Assembly (NCBI GenBank): GCA_003167495.1
Contig: PMSX01000307.1
Location: 19,837 to 55,479 of the forward strand
DNA from: Bryobacterales bacterium
GTDB taxonomy: Bacteria > Acidobacteriota > Terriglobia > Bryobacterales > Bryobacteraceae
Direction of reading: 5' to 3'
Length of the DNA stretch: 35,643 nucleotides
Below the pieces are notes generated by a model that saw only the letters and a program-made list of their open reading frames with translations, ran no database searches and was not told the DNA's origin. Numbering within the stretch: position 1 is the first letter of the stretch; the number at the start of each line of letters is the position of its first letter. Positions 14,448-23,101 of this stretch are shown here, piece by piece. The position numbers were made by a program, and so were the translations under genes.

Positions 14448-17393
14448 CTAAAACTGAAACCTCAGCTGCAAATCGATCTTTCTCTCAAACGTACTTGCCG
14501 TACCCTGCGGCCCGAATCCGCTCGCCAAACTCGTGTACTGGCCAAACAACGGCGACGATAAATCTCCACTAGGCGCCGCATAGTTCGCATGATTCAACAA
14601 ATTCCTCGCACTCGCGGTAAGGGTTAGATTGTATCTCTTTCCACTGTTAACACCGCCAAACATGCCCGGAGGTGGACCTCCACCGCCCCCTCCGGGAGGG
14701 CCGCCACCACCGCGCGGAGGACCACCGCCTCCCATACCGGGAGGTGGGCCATTCTGGTCACGCGGACCGGACTCGCCCTTGTTGCCAAAAGACCAAGTGC
14801 GCGACACCCGCATATTTACCGTAAAACTTGCGGGGCCGCGCGCGTAATTGCGCTCTATTTGCGTGCCCGGCGTCGGATTCAAGTTAAAGCAGCCGAATCC
14901 GGATTCATATTTCAAATTTGCCCCGGTGCAAGAAGCCGCGTCAATCGATGCGTCAAGCGACGGCCGTTCGGTAGCAAAACCGGTATCCTCTGTATCCTGC
15001 CCTATCGTGATGTCATACGGGGCTCCGCTACTCGCGACAATGAATGGACTCACACTGATCTTCAGTGGCAGCGGAATCGACGTCCCCATCACAAAGCGGT
15101 GACGAACGTCGGCATATGTGGAAGGCCCCCACTCTGCTTTTAGGTTGTAGGGGTCTGCCGGTTCGCCTTCGTTGTTATCCATGCCATGCGAATACACATA
15201 GAAACCGAACAGGAACAATTTCTTGTAGTTGATATTGGGGCTGAAGAAAAGCTGATGCGTGCGGCTGAGCCCAGCTGATTCGGTCAAAAGTCGGATTCCC
15301 GAATCCCCAAACGGATACATTCCGTCCACGGGCGCGTTGATATTGCGCGTATTTGCCAAATGCACGCCGCGCGATTCCAGATACTGGCTCGTCAGGCGGA
15401 AATATTTGTTAATCTGCCTTTCAATGCCAATACTCGCTTGATACGTCCGCGGAGCTTTTATTCCCGAGTAAATCGGCTGAAGTTCTTGAGGCTGAGCGGC
15501 GCTTTGTAACAAACTCAGCGACGGTAAGTTCGGAAAGAAATTGGGGTTTTCGATGAAATACGATTGTTGCGTTAAGCCGTTATACCGTTCGGCCGCGAGA
15601 CTCACCGTATCGAGCACCCGGTCATAAAAGACGCCTGCGCCCGCGCGTAAAACGGTTTTGGCTGCCCTGTTGCCCTTGCCATCAATGCCCCATGCTAATC
15701 CAAAGCGCGGAGCCACGTCGCCATAGTCGCCAATGTTTGTCTGTGTCTCATAACGCAAACCATAGCTGAACGTTAGGTTCGGCTTCACACGCCAATCGTC
15801 GTTGAAGAAGAGGCCAATATCGAACTGGTCGATAGAACTGAGTCCCCTGCCGCCGTTGATGGTAAATTGCGAAGCTCCGCCGCCGATGGCTCTAATCTGC
15901 GCGGCCGTCCAGCCAAGCTGTTCGCCCAGCAGCGTACGCTGATAAACCTGCAATCCCGTCAAGTCGACCAGCGTTCCTGCAATCGGCTGGTCGTTCGCAT
16001 CCAGCGCAGGACCTGTACCGCCAAAAAATGTGAAATTCCCGTTAAAGCCGTTAAGGGAGGTATCGTTGTTAAAGCTCTGGCGAATTCTTCCACCTATCTT
16101 AAACGTGTGCGTGCCGTGAGTCATCGTGGATGCGTTGGTGAATTCCAACTTGTTCGTCGTGTTCCCAGAATTGCCGATGGATACACCCCCGTCGGTAAAT
16201 GCGCCGGCGACGTTAACGGTAGGCAAAGAGCTGTTTGCTGCGTCGTTCGCGATTGTGTGCATGAACTGGAAGCGGCTTTCATTAATCAGGGTTGGGCTGA
16301 TCATCGCCGTCTCGGTGGCTTGCACGGTCTGTTCCCCAGTCGTCGATTTGTAGCCCTGCGACGGCAGGTTGAAACCTCCCACTCCCGTGTCACTCAGGCC
16401 GATGTTGGTGTACTGATACCGCACCACTAGCGTGTTCTTCTGGTTGATGGTGTAATCGAGCCTCGGACTGAAATTCGTGCGTGTTTGAGGCGTGACAATC
16501 GACTGAATCACGCTTTGCGGCAGCAGGTTGCTGTTCAGCGTTGTTGCATCGACGAAGGCGTTCTCTGTAATGTCTCGCCGCTCAAAATCAAAACTGAACG
16601 ACGCCTTGTTGGCCTTGAGCGGTCCGCTCACATTGAGTCCTTCGATTTTGTTGCCGTATGGCGCACGCGTGCTGGTAGTTAACAGCGGGCTGCGCGAGTT
16701 GAAGTATTGATCGTTGAACTGAAAAAACAACTGCCCGCGGAATTTGTCGCTCCCGGGCTTAGTAAAAATCTCAATCCGTCCGAATCCCGGCTTGTCATAC
16801 TCTGTCGAATAAGGGTTGGAATTGATCCGGACTTCGCGGATGGAAGATTTCGGCGGCATGTTGCCTCCTGTGAATCCGTCAACGTAGATTTGTCCGCCAT
16901 TAGGGCCGCCGCCAGGCCCCGCCATAGCTTGTAACTCGTCCGACAACTCGTCTGGATCGTCTGATAAAGCCGCCAATTCCTTTTGTCCCAGCACCAGCGC
17001 CGTGCCGTTCGAGTCGGGATTTGTGCTCACTGAGTGGTCTTCGTCTTCCACGTTGACAACCTCGGCTTCAGCTTTGATCGCGAGCTGCACGTTAAGAGTG
17101 ACCGCGCCTGCAATCGCGACATCGTTGTTCTTACTGAGGGCGAATCCCTTTGCGCCAATGGCTACCACATACTTGCCTGCCGGCACATTGTTTACGGCAT
17201 ATTTCCCAGTGCCGTCAGCCTTGCTGTGGAATTCACCCCCGTTGCCTTTTACCGCGACTACGGCGTTGGGCACTGCGGCGCCAGATGGATCGGTGACGAC
17301 GCCCCTTATGCTGCCGTTGGTCTGGCCGAAAATGCTCACACAAATCAATAACAGCAGGTACACGTATCGCGGAGTTGTTTTGAAGAAGTTCAT
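14448..17393 (-). CDS. Oar-like TonB-dependent outer-membrane receptor
   Basis: This 981-aa protein has a signal peptide (through about IFGQTNG), a carboxypeptidase-regulatory-like domain at about 28-105 (GSIRGVVTDPSGAAVPNAVV and GKYAVNNVPAGKYVVAIGAK) and a plug region with QIYVDGFTGGNMPPKSSIRE and IEIFTKPGSDKFRGQLFFQF. A long beta-barrel follows, ending in LQLRFQF with the C-terminal Phe typical of outer-membrane proteins. This architecture is the Oar/SusC-like type that is greatly expanded in acidobacteria. Such receptors import large ligands or act in surface organisation; the ligand is not evident. A Gly/Pro-rich low-complexity insert (PPPGMGGGGPPRGGGGPP and more) lies near residues 880-920, probably in an extracellular loop. 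It starts 22 bases after the DUF5666-like gene and shares its transcript. GAGAAA lies 6 bases before the ATG. Confidence 0.92.
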   Translation of the reverse strand: MNFFKTTPRYVYLLLLICVSIFGQTNGSIRGVVTDPSGAAVPNAVVAVKGNGGEFHSKADGTGKYAVNNVPAGKYVVAIGAKGFALSKNNDVAIAGAVTLNVQLAIKAEAEVVNVEDEDHSVSTNPDSNGTALVLGQKELAALSDDPDELSDELQAMAGPGGGPNGGQIYVDGFTGGNMPPKSSIREVRINSNPYSTEYDKPGFGRIEIFTKPGSDKFRGQLFFQFNDQYFNSRSPLLTTSTRAPYGNKIEGLNVSGPLKANKASFSFDFERRDITENAFVDATTLNSNLLPQSVIQSIVTPQTRTNFSPRLDYTINQKNTLVVRYQYTNIGLSDTGVGGFNLPSQGYKSTTGEQTVQATETAMISPTLINESRFQFMHTIANDAANSSLPTVNVAGAFTDGGVSIGNSGNTTNKLEFTNASTMTHGTHTFKIGGRIRQSFNNDTSLNGFNGNFTFFGGTGPALDANDQPIAGTLVDLTGLQVYQRTLLGEQLGWTAAQIRAIGGGASQFTINGGRGLSSIDQFDIGLFFNDDWRVKPNLTFSYGLRYETQTNIGDYGDVAPRFGLAWGIDGKGNRAAKTVLRAGAGVFYDRVLDTVSLAAERYNGLTQQSYFIENPNFFPNLPSLSLLQSAAQPQELQPIYSGIKAPRTYQASIGIERQINKYFRLTSQYLESRGVHLANTRNINAPVDGMYPFGDSGIRLLTESAGLSRTHQLFFSPNINYKKLFLFGFYVYSHGMDNNEGEPADPYNLKAEWGPSTYADVRHRFVMGTSIPLPLKISVSPFIVASSGAPYDITIGQDTEDTGFATERPSLDASIDAASCTGANLKYESGFGCFNLNPTPGTQIERNYARGPASFTVNMRVSRTWSFGNKGESGPRDQNGPPPGMGGGGPPRGGGGPPGGGGGGPPPGMFGGVNSGKRYNLTLTASARNLLNHANYAAPSGDLSSPLFGQYTSLASGFGPQGTASTFERKIDLQLRFQF

Positions 17394-17415
17394 TGTTAAT
17401 TTCTCGAAGTTAAAG

Positions 17416-18543
17416 CTACTGCATGATTCCGGGCAGTTCCAGGTTTCCTAAACCGCCACCCATTCCTTGTGCGCCCCCGAGTTGCGGGGAGCCTCCTGCG
17501 CCGCTTGCCTGGCCGCCGCGCTGCATCGTCGCCATACGGATCAACACTTCAGCGTTATCGAGCAGAACAATAGCGGTGTATTCGTTATCCACCGCGCCTT
17601 TTGTGCTCGACATAACTACGGTGTCGCCAACCTTCAGCGCATCCAGCGCGACTGTCGGCATCCGCTCTACCATCTGCGCGATATCGGGAGGTCGCCCACC
17701 TCCCGTCATGGGAGGGGGTGTTGTGCCGGGTGGTGCGCCGCCCGGAGGTCCCCCTCCTGCAAACATAGCCGCAAGATTGGGCATCTGTTTCACTTGTGAA
17801 TCGGCCGTTAGCCTTACGTTGAAGGCCTTGTTGGTATTCAATTCGTTGATGGACACAGATTTGTGTTCGGTGTCAATCGCGGTGATTGTGCCGGCTTTGG
17901 TGACAAACGTTCCGAAGACAACTTCGTTAGCCGTCACCTTCAAGCCGTCTTCGCTCTTATCGCCGCGAGCGCGCAATTGATCTCCCACCCGGACTTCGGC
18001 CAGACTGCTCAGCTTGGCATCGCCGAATCGAACGGAATCCGCCGCGTATCTTCGAAAACCCGTCGCAGTTGAAACCAGCACATGAGCCTGGGATTCACCT
18101 TGCATCGTGCGCAGCCGCAGCGTCAGGTCGTCACCTGTCTTCGCCACTACGATGCCAGAGACGCCGTGCGTGGTCCAAGCCGCCCGGTCCGCCTCGTCGT
18201 GTTTCGAAATCGCGCTAGCCGACATCACAACCAATCGGCGGGCCATCCCCGTGGCTGGATCGGAGTTCACCAATACTTTGTCGCCCACAGCAATGTCTGA
18301 AGCTTGAATGGTCTCGGCGTTCTTCAGACTCTTTTCGCCCGGCGCTACCCGCTGAAGAATCGAATCTGTTGTGAGATTTACCGTAACCGGCGTCCCATCC
18401 TGGCCCTTCACATCGAGGGTTGCTTTCTCAAGCGCAATTGAGGAGACAGTCCCAACCAATCTTTCGGGAACCTGAGCGGGCATCACCAAGCTGCACAACG
18501 TAAGTAAGGCGTAGGGCGCGACACGTTTGTATTGGAATGCCAT
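17416..18543 (-). CDS. secreted DUF5666-like protein
   Basis: This 375-aa protein has a signal peptide (MAFQYKRVAPYALLTLCSLV and following MPAQ). It then has at least three repeats of a small beta-barrel of the DUF5666 type: LVGTVSSIALEKATLDVKGQ, GVSGIVVAKTGDDLTLRLRT and KAGTITAIDTEHKSVSINEL. Each is followed by a phrase like DIAVGDKVLVNS, EVRVGDQLRARG or ALKVGDTVVMSS. Such proteins are periplasmic or surface-exposed and of unknown role. Residues near 265-290 and the C-terminus are Gly/Pro-rich (GGGPPGGAPPGTTPPPMTGG), echoing the insert in the neighbouring receptor. It is the first gene of a leftward operon with the TonB-dependent receptor and is divergent from the ABC transporter genes, with only 44 bases between the annotated starts. 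Confidence 0.8.
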   Translation of the reverse strand: MAFQYKRVAPYALLTLCSLVMPAQVPERLVGTVSSIALEKATLDVKGQDGTPVTVNLTTDSILQRVAPGEKSLKNAETIQASDIAVGDKVLVNSDPATGMARRLVVMSASAISKHDEADRAAWTTHGVSGIVVAKTGDDLTLRLRTMQGESQAHVLVSTATGFRRYAADSVRFGDAKLSSLAEVRVGDQLRARGDKSEDGLKVTANEVVFGTFVTKAGTITAIDTEHKSVSINELNTNKAFNVRLTADSQVKQMPNLAAMFAGGGPPGGAPPGTTPPPMTGGGRPPDIAQMVERMPTVALDALKVGDTVVMSSTKGAVDNEYTAIVLLDNAEVLIRMATMQRGGQASGAGGSPQLGGAQGMGGGLGNLELPGIMQ

Positions 18544-18587
18544 CTCTCTCAGTAAACGTCAATTCCCCCGTATTTGTCGCCTAAGTT

Positions 18588-20174
18588 TTGTTAAGCCACG
18601 CAAAGGTATTGGAATACACTAGTCGATTGCCCAATATCACGCCCAGCGACGCACCGCCTTCGCCGGTGATTCTCGAAGCCAAGCAAATTCGCAAGGCCTT
18701 TGGCGCTGTGCAAGCGCTAAGGGGCGTGTCGTTTGACTTGCGCGCGGGAGAAGTCCATGCACTGATTGGCGAAAACGGTGCCGGTAAGTCTACATTGATC
18801 AAAATCTTGACCGGCGCAGTTGAACCAGATGCTGGCGAGATTCTCTTAAGTGGCGAACGTATTGTCGATAACTCTCCGGCCAAGGCGCGCGCGCTCGGCA
18901 TCTCCGCCATCTACCAACAGCCCGCCTTATTCCCTGATTTAAGCGTGGCCGAAAATATTGCTCTTGCCGCCGAGAGTGGCACTCCGTGGCGTAGGGTGGA
19001 TTGGCGTACACGGCGTGACCACGCGGCTGGATTGCTTCAACGCATTGGCTCTCGCATCTCACCAGACGTTCGCGCCGCCAACCTAAGCATGCCCGAGCAG
19101 CAGATGGTAGAAATTGCCAAAGCCATTGATGCCAACGCCCAGGTTCTGATCATGGACGAGCCCACCGCCTCATTGGGCGATCAGGATGCGGCGAACCTCT
19201 TTCGTTTGGTGAACGAACTGCGCGCCAAAGGCACGGCAATTATTTACATTTCGCACCGTTTTGAGGAACTATTTCTGTTAGCAAACCGGGTGACGGTGCT
19301 GCGTGATGGTATCAGTATTCAGACTTGTGGGATGTCGGAAGTGACCAATGCCGACCTCATTCGGCTGATGGTGGGTCGTGAGCTCGACACTGTTTTCCCG
19401 AAGCATCAGACCACATTGGGACCTACCGCGTTTGAGGTTCGCCAAGTCAGTTGCCGCAGTCTGGGTGTGAAAAACGCCAGCTTCACGATTCGTCGTGGTG
19501 AAATTCTGGGTCTGGCCGGTTTGGTTGGCTCGGGCCGTACACAACTGGCCGAAGCGCTCTTTGGTTTAGCTCCGCTCGACAGCGGTGAAGTGTTGTTGAA
19601 TGGTAAACCACTAAGCGTAAACTCCCCGGCCGACGCGGTGAAGGCGGGACTTGCATATGTACCGGAAGACCGTCGCCGACACGGCGTGATTCTCAACCTT
19701 TCCATCGCCGTGAATTGCACCCTCGCCAGTCTCGGCAAAATATCCAACACTAGCGGCTTTCTGAACGCTGCCACAGAACGGCAACTGGCAAACGATTCCA
19801 TTGCCAAAATGGGGGTGAAGACACCGTCCGCGGATACTCTGGCCGGGAATCTATCGGGAGGTAATCAACAAAAAGTCGCGCTGGCACGCTGGTTAATGAC
19901 TGACCCCAAAGTACTAATTCTGGACGAACCCACCCAAGGCATCGATGTGGGAGCAAAGTCGGAGATTTACCAACTCATTGGCAAACTTGCGGCGAGCGGT
20001 CTCGCGATTCTGATGATCTCCTCCGAGACACCTGAGATTCTGGGCCTGAGCGACCGGGTTGCCGTCATGGCGAGAGGCGAGATTGTGGGAGTTCTCAACC
20101 GGGCCGAGGCTGATCCGCAACTCATCTTGGAAATGGCTTTAGGCCACAAGCGCCAGCCGGAGCGGCCAGTATGA
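18588..20174 (+). CDS. sugar ABC importer ATP-binding protein (RbsA/RhaT type)
   Basis: This cytoplasmic ATPase of about 528 aa has two fused nucleotide-binding domains, as in carbohydrate importers of the ribose/rhamnose family. Domain 1 has Walker A GENGAGKST (61-69), a degenerate signature LSMPEQQMVEIAKAID and Walker B VLIMDEPTASLG. Domain 2 has the degenerate Walker A LAGLVGSGRTQLAEALFG, the signature LSGGNQQKVALARWL and Walker B VLILDEPTQGIDVG. This asymmetry, with one normal and one altered site, is normal for the family. The length is typical. The start is uncertain: TTG at 18588 is annotated, but TTG at 18627 is as plausible, because conserved sequence begins only at PVILEAKQIRKAF and neither has a clear ribosome-binding site. 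It overlaps the first permease by ATGA. Confidence 0.92.
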   Translation: MLSHAKVLEYTSRLPNITPSDAPPSPVILEAKQIRKAFGAVQALRGVSFDLRAGEVHALIGENGAGKSTLIKILTGAVEPDAGEILLSGERIVDNSPAKARALGISAIYQQPALFPDLSVAENIALAAESGTPWRRVDWRTRRDHAAGLLQRIGSRISPDVRAANLSMPEQQMVEIAKAIDANAQVLIMDEPTASLGDQDAANLFRLVNELRAKGTAIIYISHRFEELFLLANRVTVLRDGISIQTCGMSEVTNADLIRLMVGRELDTVFPKHQTTLGPTAFEVRQVSCRSLGVKNASFTIRRGEILGLAGLVGSGRTQLAEALFGLAPLDSGEVLLNGKPLSVNSPADAVKAGLAYVPEDRRRHGVILNLSIAVNCTLASLGKISNTSGFLNAATERQLANDSIAKMGVKTPSADTLAGNLSGGNQQKVALARWLMTDPKVLILDEPTQGIDVGAKSEIYQLIGKLAASGLAILMISSETPEILGLSDRVAVMARGEIVGVLNRAEADPQLILEMALGHKRQPERPV

Positions 20175-21118
20175 AGTTGCGTATGGATCGAGAGTGGCCC
20201 GCGCTGGCTGCCCTGGCTGTTCTCTATATTTCCTTGGCGATCCTTGCGCCTGGTTTTTATCAATTAGATAATTTGAGAGACTTAGCGCTGGCCAATGTGT
20301 CGGTGTTGCTGGTAGCGGCGGGCATGACGCTGATTATCGTCATCGGACAGATCGATATTTCAGTCGGCTCGCTGTTTGCCGTAACCAGTGTGGCGTGCGG
20401 CGTTTTGGTGAAAGCAGGCTTGCCGCTCTTGTTGGCCCCATTGGCCGCGATTTTGATCGGCGCGGCGCTCGGTTCCATCAACGGCGGCCTGATTTCGTTT
20501 GTGCGTGCGCCCTCTATCGTGGTGACTCTCGCCACCATGATTGTCTGGCGCGAATCATTGCGCTGGAGCACCGGCGGCGCTTGGGTGGAAGATCTGCCCG
20601 CGAATTTCCAATGGTTCGGCCTCGCTCAACGCACTGGACAGGCTGTCATCGTTCTAATCGCGCTGCTTTTGTTCGCGTTGTTTTGGTGGGCATCCGAGAA
20701 CCTATCGGCCTTTCGCGCTATCTATGCCACTGGGTCCGATAGCGAAGCGGCCCGTTTGGCGGGTATTCCGGTGAAGCAGGTATTGTTTGGCGTTTTCGTT
20801 CTGATGGGGGCGCTAACGGGCATCGCGGCAGTATTGAATGCCGTGCGCTTTTCCGATGTACCCGCGAACAGCGGTATGAACCTTGAACTGAAAGCGATCG
20901 CCGCGGTGGTAGTGGGAGGCGCTCCCATTACGGGCGGACGCGGCAGCTTGTTCGGAACCTTCATTGGTGTTTTGCTGCTGGGCAGTATCGCGCCGGCGCT
21001 CACGTTTCTGGGTGTGAACCCTTATTGGGAGAAAGCGATTCAAGGCGCTATCATTCTGGCCACCGTTCTTTTCGATGCCATTCGCACGCATCGCGAACAC
21101 CGGCCAGCTCTGGCTTGA
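20171..21118 (+). CDS. sugar ABC importer permease (RbsC type)
   Basis: This 315-aa inner-membrane permease of the BPD_transp_2 family has about 8-10 hydrophobic segments. The family hallmarks are VIGQIDISVGSLFAV after the second or third segment and AVVVGGAPITGGRGSLFGTFIGVLLLG near the C-terminus, which contacts the ATPase. The ATG at 20171 overlaps the ATPase stop (ATGA) and has GGAG 8 bases upstream, so translation is coupled. It is expected to pair with the second permease (21126-23093) to form a heterodimeric channel, as RhaP and RhaQ or LsrC and LsrD do. Confidence 0.93.
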   Translation: MKLRMDREWPALAALAVLYISLAILAPGFYQLDNLRDLALANVSVLLVAAGMTLIIVIGQIDISVGSLFAVTSVACGVLVKAGLPLLLAPLAAILIGAALGSINGGLISFVRAPSIVVTLATMIVWRESLRWSTGGAWVEDLPANFQWFGLAQRTGQAVIVLIALLLFALFWWASENLSAFRAIYATGSDSEAARLAGIPVKQVLFGVFVLMGALTGIAAVLNAVRFSDVPANSGMNLELKAIAAVVVGGAPITGGRGSLFGTFIGVLLLGSIAPALTFLGVNPYWEKAIQGAIILATVLFDAIRTHREHRPALA

Positions 21119-21125
21119 AACTCAC

Positions 21126-23093
21126 GTGAAAAACAATCGCAAACAGGAATGGATTCTGGCGGCTTTCATCGCCGCGGAGATTTTGCTTTTTAGTTTCACC
21201 GGTCGAAACTTTTTTTCGGTCGCAAACTTTTTCGAATGCATTCGTTTAGGCGTAGAGATTGGACTGCTGGCTCTGGCCCTGACGACTGTGATTGTCACGG
21301 GAGGCATCGATTTGTCTGTCGGCTCAATGATGGGTCTGTGCGCGGTGACTTTCGGCGCACTTTGGAGCGACGCTCATTTCCCGATTGCCGCGGCGGTGGC
21401 CGTTGCACTACTTGTCAGTCTGGCGGGAGGTTCGCTGAACGCACTGCTAATCTCCCGTTTGAACGTGTCGCCGCTCATCGTTACGTTGGGCACCTTTTCA
21501 CTGTTCCGGGGAATCGCCGAAGGGATCACAGCGGGCGCGCGCAACTATTCCGGCTTTCCTCCTCGCTTTCTTTACCTGGGTCAGGGCTATTTGGGAGGCC
21601 TGGTTCCCACGCAAACGCTTCTGCTAATGCTCGCCATCGCTGGATTCTACTTCCTGCTGCAGCGAACCGTCATCGGCCGCGCCCTCTACGCCATCGGTCA
21701 CTCGGCGGAGGGTGCGCGCTACGCGGCCGTGCCCGTCGGTTCGCGCTTGGTGCTGGTTTACGTCCTGTCCGGACTCGCGGCTGGTTTGGCGGCGATTGTT
21801 TATGTCGCGCATCTGGGCCAAGCGAAGTCAGATGCCGGCACCGGTTACGAACTGATTGCCATTACCGCTGTTGTGTTGGGCGGCACGTCTATTTTCGGCG
21901 GCTCCGGCACGATTTTAGGAACGCTAATGGGTTTAGCCGCCATTGTTGTTCTGCAAAACGGCTTGCGGCTTTCTGCTTGGCCGACTGAGCTAGCCGGCAT
22001 CTCCACCGGAACGTTGCTGATTCTCACCATCGCTATTGAGCGTTGGGCGAACAAAGAAGATCGCGCCAAAACAAGTCCGGCTATGCGCTGGAGTGCGGTG
22101 GGCACTGCGGCAGCTTTGGTGGCTCTCGGGGTTTTTCTCTTCCGAGCCGCTCCGCAGATAACCGAGCAAGCCACCACATCCGCAGGTAAGCGCGTGACGG
22201 TGGCAGTGATGCCCAAGGCGAAGGGCGATCCTTACTTCATCAGTTGCAAGGTGGGCGCAGAGGAAGCCGCGAAGGCATTGAATGTCGATCTCATATGGGA
22301 TGGGCCTACCGGTCTTGATGCCGCTAAGCAGAACGAACTTGTGCAGGGCTGGATCACGCGGCATGTGGATGCAATTTCCGTGAGCGTGGAAAACGCGCCT
22401 GGCATTTCCACAGTTCTGCGCCAAGCGCGCGCGCAAGGCATCAAAGTAGTTACCTGGGACGCTGACGCCGAACCCGATGCGCGTGACTACTTCATCAACC
22501 AAGCCACCGCGCAATCGATTGGCTTCACCTTGATCGATGAAGCGGCGCGAGTGCTGCACAATCGCGGCGAGTTCGCCATTATTACCGGCGCCCTCAGCGC
22601 CGCGAATCAGAATCTATGGATGGGTTTCATCCGCCAGCGCGTTGCCGAGAAGTATCCGGAGTTGAAACTAGTAGCCGTTCGCCCATCGGATGACGACCGC
22701 GACAAAGCGTTCGCTGAAGCGCAGACGTTGATGAAGGTTTACCCCAACGTCAAAATGCTGATAGCGATTTCAGCGCCTGCCGTTCCCGGCGCGGCTGAAG
22801 CCGTGAGACAGTCTGGACGCAAAGATGTGCAGGTGATCGGCCTATCGCTGCCGAATTTATGCAAGCCCTATGTTCATGGTGGAGAGATTGAGGCGGTGGC
22901 CCTTTGGAATACAAGGGATCTTGGTTATCTGGCCGTCGCCGCGCCCGCGGCGCTTGCGCGAGGAACCCTTAGAGCAGGGGCGACGAGTTTCAACGCTGGG
23001 CGATTGGGCAAAGTGGAAATCAGGGCGAGCGACATTATTCTCGGTGCGCCGCTGTTATTCCGCAGAGATAACATCGATAGATTCAATTTTTGA
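21126..23093 (+). CDS. sugar ABC permease fused to substrate-binding protein
   Basis: This 655-aa fusion has residues 1-320 as a BPD_transp_2 permease (VIVTGGIDLSVGSMMGLCAV; AVVLGGTSIFGGSGTILGTL). An additional hydrophobic segment at about 323-341 (VGTAAALVALGVFLF) leads into a periplasmic-binding-protein domain at about 355-650 (KRVTVAVMPKAKGDPYF, VKVVTWDADAEPDARDYFIN, GEFAIITGALSAANQNLW, LKLVAVRPSDDDRDKAFAEA, IEAVALWNTRDLGYLAVA). The binding domain resembles RhaS/LsrB proteins for rhamnose or autoinducer-2, normally separate and secreted. Here the extra segment would tether it on the periplasmic side of its own channel. I chose GTG at 21126 (VKNNRKQEWILAAF), 7 bases after the previous stop; ATG at 21075 would overlap the previous gene by 44 bases. 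No enzyme genes for the sugar are nearby. Confidence 0.9.
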   Translation: MKNNRKQEWILAAFIAAEILLFSFTGRNFFSVANFFECIRLGVEIGLLALALTTVIVTGGIDLSVGSMMGLCAVTFGALWSDAHFPIAAAVAVALLVSLAGGSLNALLISRLNVSPLIVTLGTFSLFRGIAEGITAGARNYSGFPPRFLYLGQGYLGGLVPTQTLLLMLAIAGFYFLLQRTVIGRALYAIGHSAEGARYAAVPVGSRLVLVYVLSGLAAGLAAIVYVAHLGQAKSDAGTGYELIAITAVVLGGTSIFGGSGTILGTLMGLAAIVVLQNGLRLSAWPTELAGISTGTLLILTIAIERWANKEDRAKTSPAMRWSAVGTAAALVALGVFLFRAAPQITEQATTSAGKRVTVAVMPKAKGDPYFISCKVGAEEAAKALNVDLIWDGPTGLDAAKQNELVQGWITRHVDAISVSVENAPGISTVLRQARAQGIKVVTWDADAEPDARDYFINQATAQSIGFTLIDEAARVLHNRGEFAIITGALSAANQNLWMGFIRQRVAEKYPELKLVAVRPSDDDRDKAFAEAQTLMKVYPNVKMLIAISAPAVPGAAEAVRQSGRKDVQVIGLSLPNLCKPYVHGGEIEAVALWNTRDLGYLAVAAPAALARGTLRAGATSFNAGRLGKVEIRASDIILGAPLLFRRDNIDRFNF

Positions 23094-23101
23094 GGGTGCC
23101 G

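Noticed and set aside
16878..17020. CRISPR-like or tandem repeats in the receptor gene
   Set aside because: The repeated-looking bases encode Gly/Pro-rich or plug-domain sequence and have no spacer pattern; no CRISPR array exists in the window.
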